Of a DNA stretch of 64,000 nucleotides, positions 60,739-64,000 are shown piece after piece. Every line of letters begins with the position of its first letter. Position 1 is the first letter of the stretch. The notes under the pieces are model-generated. The model was given only the letters and a program-made list of their open reading frames with translations, was not told where the DNA came from and did no database searches. The translations under genes were made by a program, and so were the position numbers. The stretch comes from Flavisolibacter longurius (GTDB lineage Bacteria > Bacteroidota > Bacteroidia > Chitinophagales > Chitinophagaceae), in assembly GCA_014163555.1 (NCBI GenBank), contig JACJGO010000001.1, positions 124,001-188,000 of the forward strand. Reading direction: 5' to 3'.

Positions 60739-63700
60739 GTTCCGATTTTGCTTTCCTTCGCCTCTTCTTCATTCACCCGGGTTAGTTTTTCCTGCGCCTC
60801 TGCTTTCAGTTCGGCATTCAGGCTGTTTTGCACAATGCTCTGGAAGGTGGCTTTGGCGTTGAAATAATCTTTTTGTTTGAAATAAATATCCCCCAACAGA
60901 ATGTAGGCTTTCGTTACCCAGTAATCGTACGACCCGCTTTTGTTGACCACATCAAAGGCCGCTTTTTCGGCATCGCTTAGCCGATCGGTGATAAACCAGG
61001 TGTTGGCAATCTCGTACCGGGCTTCGGCGCCCACGGCGGCCTTGTTCACGGCTACAACAGCCTTGAATGCATTCAGCGCTTCGTCGTAGCGACCGGCAAT
61101 TTGTGCCGATTTTCCAATGGCCATATTGGCAAGCGATTTATCGTCGGTGCTGGCACCTTTTTGTGCAATCAGCTCTTTCGCATTGTCTACCGCTTCGCTC
61201 CATTTCTTTTGCAGGTACTGGCTTCGCAAAAGACCACGCATCGCCTCCAAACGGTTTTCCTGCGAAGATGTGATCTGCTTTAACTGCGCATAATACTGTT
61301 CTGCCTCGGGGTAAGCTTTCAGCTCAAAGAAATTCAACCGGGCGGCCTGCAACACTGCCGCTTCAGCATATTGATTGGGTGCACGGCGGGCCACTTCTGC
61401 ATAATTGCTCACCGCATTTGTCCAGTCTTTTCGGCTGTTATAAATCTCGGCCCGATAGAAATAGGCATTCACGGCCCTGTTGCCATTGGGGAAGCGCTGC
61501 AGGTAACTGTTCATGGCTTCCAGGGCTGCGGCCAGGTTGTTGTTTTCGTATTGCCGTTCGGCTGCAGCAAACGTAAGCGAATCTTCTGCTGAAACAGAGA
61601 TGGGTTTGCCGGCCTCACGGGCTACGTTGGCATACTCACCGGGTTGTCCTTTTTCAACATAGATGATGCGCAGGTTGTCGAGCGCCACATCCGCTTCAGG
61701 TGAATTGGGATAGGTAGTCACCAGTTTACGGTATTGCGTAATGGCACCATCGCTGTTGTTGGCGTTGTAATAAGCAATCCCCAATTTCAGATGGGCCTGT
61801 GGTTTTAAGCTGTTGTTTCCTGAAGCGTTGATTACGTTATTGAGTGCAGGAATGGCTTCGCTGAAACGCTCCTGCGCCAGGTAGGTATTGGCAATTTCCA
61901 TGTTGGCATCATTGACTAGAATGGACGAAGGGAACTTGCGAATAAGATTATTCATCAGGGAAACCTTCTCATTTGGGCTGTTGATGCCGGCGATCATGGC
62001 TTTTTGAAACGTAGCATAATCCTCTGCCGGCCAGGAATAACTGATCACCCTGTCGTACATCGACCGTGCCTGTGTAAAATTTCGGTTCATGTAATACACA
62101 TCGGCCGTACGCACATAGGCATCTTGGGTAATAGGATCGGAATTGAGAGCAGCCCCTCTGGACAGCGGCTCAAAAAACGTTTGCGCTACCGGATAATTTT
62201 CTTTGCGATAATAGGTATAGCCAAGATTGTATTTGACACTTCTTTCATTGGCCTCCCCATTTGCCGGCGCACCTGCGGATAAGTAAGCGTTGTAATAACG
62301 AATGGCATCATCAACGCGGTTGTTGCGATAGGCCAGCTCGCCTTTCCAGAAGTTTATAAACGGAAGCACGGAAGCATTGTTTGGATCCCGAAGGGCTCTG
62401 TCCAGCAAGGCTTCTGCATCCTGCAACTGTCCGTCGTTGATCAACTCCGTTGCCCGGCCGTAAAGGATCCGCGGCAAGAGGCGCCGAACATTTTGCGTGG
62501 GGTTGCGAATGTTATCCAGTATAGCCAGGGCATCGCGGTAATTGTTGGTATTGGCCAAAGCTCCAACCAGCAGTTCCGTAGCCTCGCCCCGGTACGGCGA
62601 ATCGGGATAATCGTTAAGAAAAGAACGCAGGTTATTCAGGGCTTCATCCTGGTAACCCAGTTCATAGGAAAGCTTGGCATAATTGAAACGGGCAATCTGC
62701 TGCTGTTCCGCGTTGCTGGTGTTGGATGACGAAAACAAAAACGCATTACGGGCATTGGCCTTCTGTCCTGTTTTCAGGTATGCATCGGCCAGCAAATACA
62801 TGGCATGCTGACTCAGCGAATCTTCTTTTCCACTCAGTTGCTTGAAACCGTCAATGGCCTTGTTGAAATCGCCGCCCTGGTAATAGGCATACGATAATTC
62901 ATACAAATCTTCGCGGCGCACTTTCTTGGAACGGTTCACATAATCGGCCAGGTAAGGAAGCGCTTTGCTGTATTGTTTTTTTTCAAAATAAGCGTGGCCC
63001 AACAACTGCTTTAATTCCAGGTCATAAAACTGAGTTTGCCCTTTGCTCATTTTGCTTTCGGCATAGGCCACAGCTTCATCTTTTTTGCCCTGCACATAAT
63101 AGATCTGCGCAATGTAATAAGGTACGATGGGCGAATACTGCGGCTCGTTCTCTACCACACGAAAGGATGCCAGAGCATCGGTGTATTGCCGGTCGCGGAA
63201 GGCGATAAATCCATAATAATAATTGGCATCAACGTAGTTCGGGTCACTGGGTACCTGCCGAATGGCATCGAGCAACGGTTTTGCTTTGGCAAACTGCTGC
63301 ATGGTAAAGTACGCATAGCCCTGGTGAAATTTCATGTCGGCAGCCTCACGGTTATTGAGGTTGGCTACGTTGGCACCTTCGTACAGGGGCAGGGCATCGT
63401 TATAACGTTGCTGGCGGAAATAATATTCGGCCAGTTGAAACCGCATCATTTGTGCTCTTGCATTGTTTTTGGTGACATCAACAAACACCAGCGCATCCTG
63501 CTCGGCACGGGTTTCGTTTTGTTTCAGCGCACAGGCAATGGCATAATAATCCACTTCCTGCGCAACAATGGTATTGTTGATCTTATCGCTTTGCGTATAG
63601 GTTTGCTGTAATTCTTTTAAGATGGGATAAGCAAGGTTGTATTGCTCTTTCTGGTAATATTCCTTTGCTTCATAAAAGCGGTCCTGCGGGGCTTTGTAAA

Positions 63701-63770
63701 AAACAGTTTGCTGGGCGTAAGAAGAGAAAAAAACAACAAGGCCAAATGCAGAGGAGCAAAGTTTCTTCAT
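60735..63770 (-). CDS. Large secreted tetratricopeptide-repeat protein
   Basis: 1011 residues with a signal peptide (cut at SYA|QQTV). Almost the whole mature chain is made of TPR/Sel1-like helical hairpins, recognisable by repeats such as YYFRQQRYNDALPLYEGA, AHAYFEKKQYSKALPYLADYV, ELSYAYYQGGDFNKAIDGF, AYYNANNSDGAITQYRKLV and GDIYFKQKDYFNAKATFQSI. Comparable to YbgF/BamD-like periplasmic scaffolds in the C-terminal part. Expected to be a periplasmic or outer-membrane-associated scaffold for the barrel protein encoded next. The stop TGA (60735-60737) begins a GAGACGTGAGACGT-type repeat. Confidence 0.88.
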   Translation of the reverse strand: MKKLCSSAFGLVVFFSSYAQQTVFYKAPQDRFYEAKEYYQKEQYNLAYPILKELQQTYTQSDKINNTIVAQEVDYYAIACALKQNETRAEQDALVFVDVTKNNARAQMMRFQLAEYYFRQQRYNDALPLYEGANVANLNNREAADMKFHQGYAYFTMQQFAKAKPLLDAIRQVPSDPNYVDANYYYGFIAFRDRQYTDALASFRVVENEPQYSPIVPYYIAQIYYVQGKKDEAVAYAESKMSKGQTQFYDLELKQLLGHAYFEKKQYSKALPYLADYVNRSKKVRREDLYELSYAYYQGGDFNKAIDGFKQLSGKEDSLSQHAMYLLADAYLKTGQKANARNAFLFSSSNTSNAEQQQIARFNYAKLSYELGYQDEALNNLRSFLNDYPDSPYRGEATELLVGALANTNNYRDALAILDNIRNPTQNVRRLLPRILYGRATELINDGQLQDAEALLDRALRDPNNASVLPFINFWKGELAYRNNRVDDAIRYYNAYLSAGAPANGEANERSVKYNLGYTYYRKENYPVAQTFFEPLSRGAALNSDPITQDAYVRTADVYYMNRNFTQARSMYDRVISYSWPAEDYATFQKAMIAGINSPNEKVSLMNNLIRKFPSSILVNDANMEIANTYLAQERFSEAIPALNNVINASGNNSLKPQAHLKLGIAYYNANNSDGAITQYRKLVTTYPNSPEADVALDNLRIIYVEKGQPGEYANVAREAGKPISVSAEDSLTFAAAERQYENNNLAAALEAMNSYLQRFPNGNRAVNAYFYRAEIYNSRKDWTNAVSNYAEVARRAPNQYAEAAVLQAARLNFFELKAYPEAEQYYAQLKQITSSQENRLEAMRGLLRSQYLQKKWSEAVDNAKELIAQKGASTDDKSLANMAIGKSAQIAGRYDEALNAFKAVVAVNKAAVGAEARYEIANTWFITDRLSDAEKAAFDVVNKSGSYDYWVTKAYILLGDIYFKQKDYFNAKATFQSIVQNSLNAELKAEAQEKLTRVNEEEAKESKIGT

Positions 63771-63910
63771 GATATTCAGTTAACCGTTGGTGGATAAACG
63801 TCGTAAATATTCAAATTATTTCAGGGCCTGCCAAACTTCATTCCAAACAGAAACCTAAAATTTGGAATAGGGCAAGTTTAACAATTTCACTTTTTTAAAA
63901 TGTTTTCGAA

Positions 63911-63918
63911 TAGTTTTG
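63911..63918 (+). promoter_or_regulatory. -7 promoter element of the last gene
   Basis: TAGTTTTG fits TAnnTTTG and lies 19 bases before the ATG at 63938, which leaves a short leader. Confidence 0.6.
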
Positions 63919-63937
63919 CGGCCGATAAAATCAATCT

Positions 63938-64000
63938 ATGAAAAAACTGTTCAGCACCAAAGTTTCGGAGAGTACATTAAGCGTGGCCCTGTTTCTCTTG
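63938..64000 (+). CDS. N-terminus of a probable DoxX-family membrane protein (cut by window edge)
   Basis: 21 codons from the ATG at 63938 to the edge. The start MKKLFSTKVSES followed by a beginning hydrophobic helix (LSVALFLL) is like the start of DoxX-family proteins of Bacteroidota. With so little sequence the family call is weak. The -7 element upstream and the absence of other frames support a real gene. Confidence 0.4.
   Translation, partial: MKKLFSTKVSESTLSVALFLL

Overview
The window looks like a chromosomal segment of a Bacteroidota bacterium, most likely of the family Chitinophagaceae. The signs are -7 promoter elements of the TAnnTTTG type, secreted proteases with Por/type IX secretion (T9SS) C-terminal domains, the enlarged FtsZ and MraY forms of this phylum, an atpDC pair split from the rest of the ATP synthase genes, a propeller-type sensor kinase, and signal peptides that almost all leave Gln at mature position +1. 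No tRNA, rRNA, CRISPR array, transposase or prophage gene was seen. The family-level name is inference.

Layout. 1-13.2 kb is accessory: the start of a vanadium-haloperoxidase-like lipoprotein, a Crp/Fnr regulator, an alpha/beta hydrolase, an outer-membrane barrel, an OmpA/PD40 protein, a NodB-type deacetylase, a sterol-desaturase-family enzyme, a secreted hydrolase, a second haloperoxidase-like lipoprotein, and a LuxR response regulator with its propeller histidine kinase. 13.5-30.7 kb is the complete division and cell wall (dcw) cluster on the minus strand: mraZ-rsmH-ftsL-ftsI-murE-mraY-murD-ftsW-murG-murC-ftsQ-ftsA-ftsZ, ended by a strong intrinsic terminator. murF and ddl are absent from it. 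A divergent spacer (30.67-30.92 kb) carries a three-repeat MraZ operator and two DnaA-box-like sites and leads into queA. 32-47 kb is mostly housekeeping: an orphan histidine kinase, YqgE, a DUF4139 protein with a SusC-like insert, atpC/atpD, an L,D-transpeptidase, a GNAT-like protein, a NamZ-type muramidase, dnaX, engB, two small envelope proteins and a YkuK-like protein.

47-56.4 kb holds two secreted zinc proteases with sorting domains, a CoA-binding protein, and a four-gene operon (UbiA prenyltransferase, type III polyketide synthase, methyltransferase, FAD hydroxylase) whose last three genes match the srsABC phenolic-lipid/quinone logic of Streptomyces. 56.5-64 kb has a glutaminyl cyclase lipoprotein, a methyltransferase, then an envelope trio (TPR protein, barrel protein, HU-CCDC81-like membrane protein) and the first codons of a probable DoxX-family gene.

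How the parts fit. The dcw cluster builds precursors (MurC/D/E, MraY, MurG) and the divisome (FtsA/I/L/Q/W/Z). The DNPR motif of MurE predicts meso-diaminopimelate peptidoglycan, which the OmpA-domain protein can bind and which the L,D-transpeptidase and NamZ enzyme remodel or recycle. The glutaminyl cyclase fits the many +1 Gln signal peptides. The most unusual sequence features are in the spacers: short words reiterated with variation, a different word in each spacer, abutting or supplying the stop codon of the neighbouring gene, and a bipartite palindrome repeated inside the dcw cluster.
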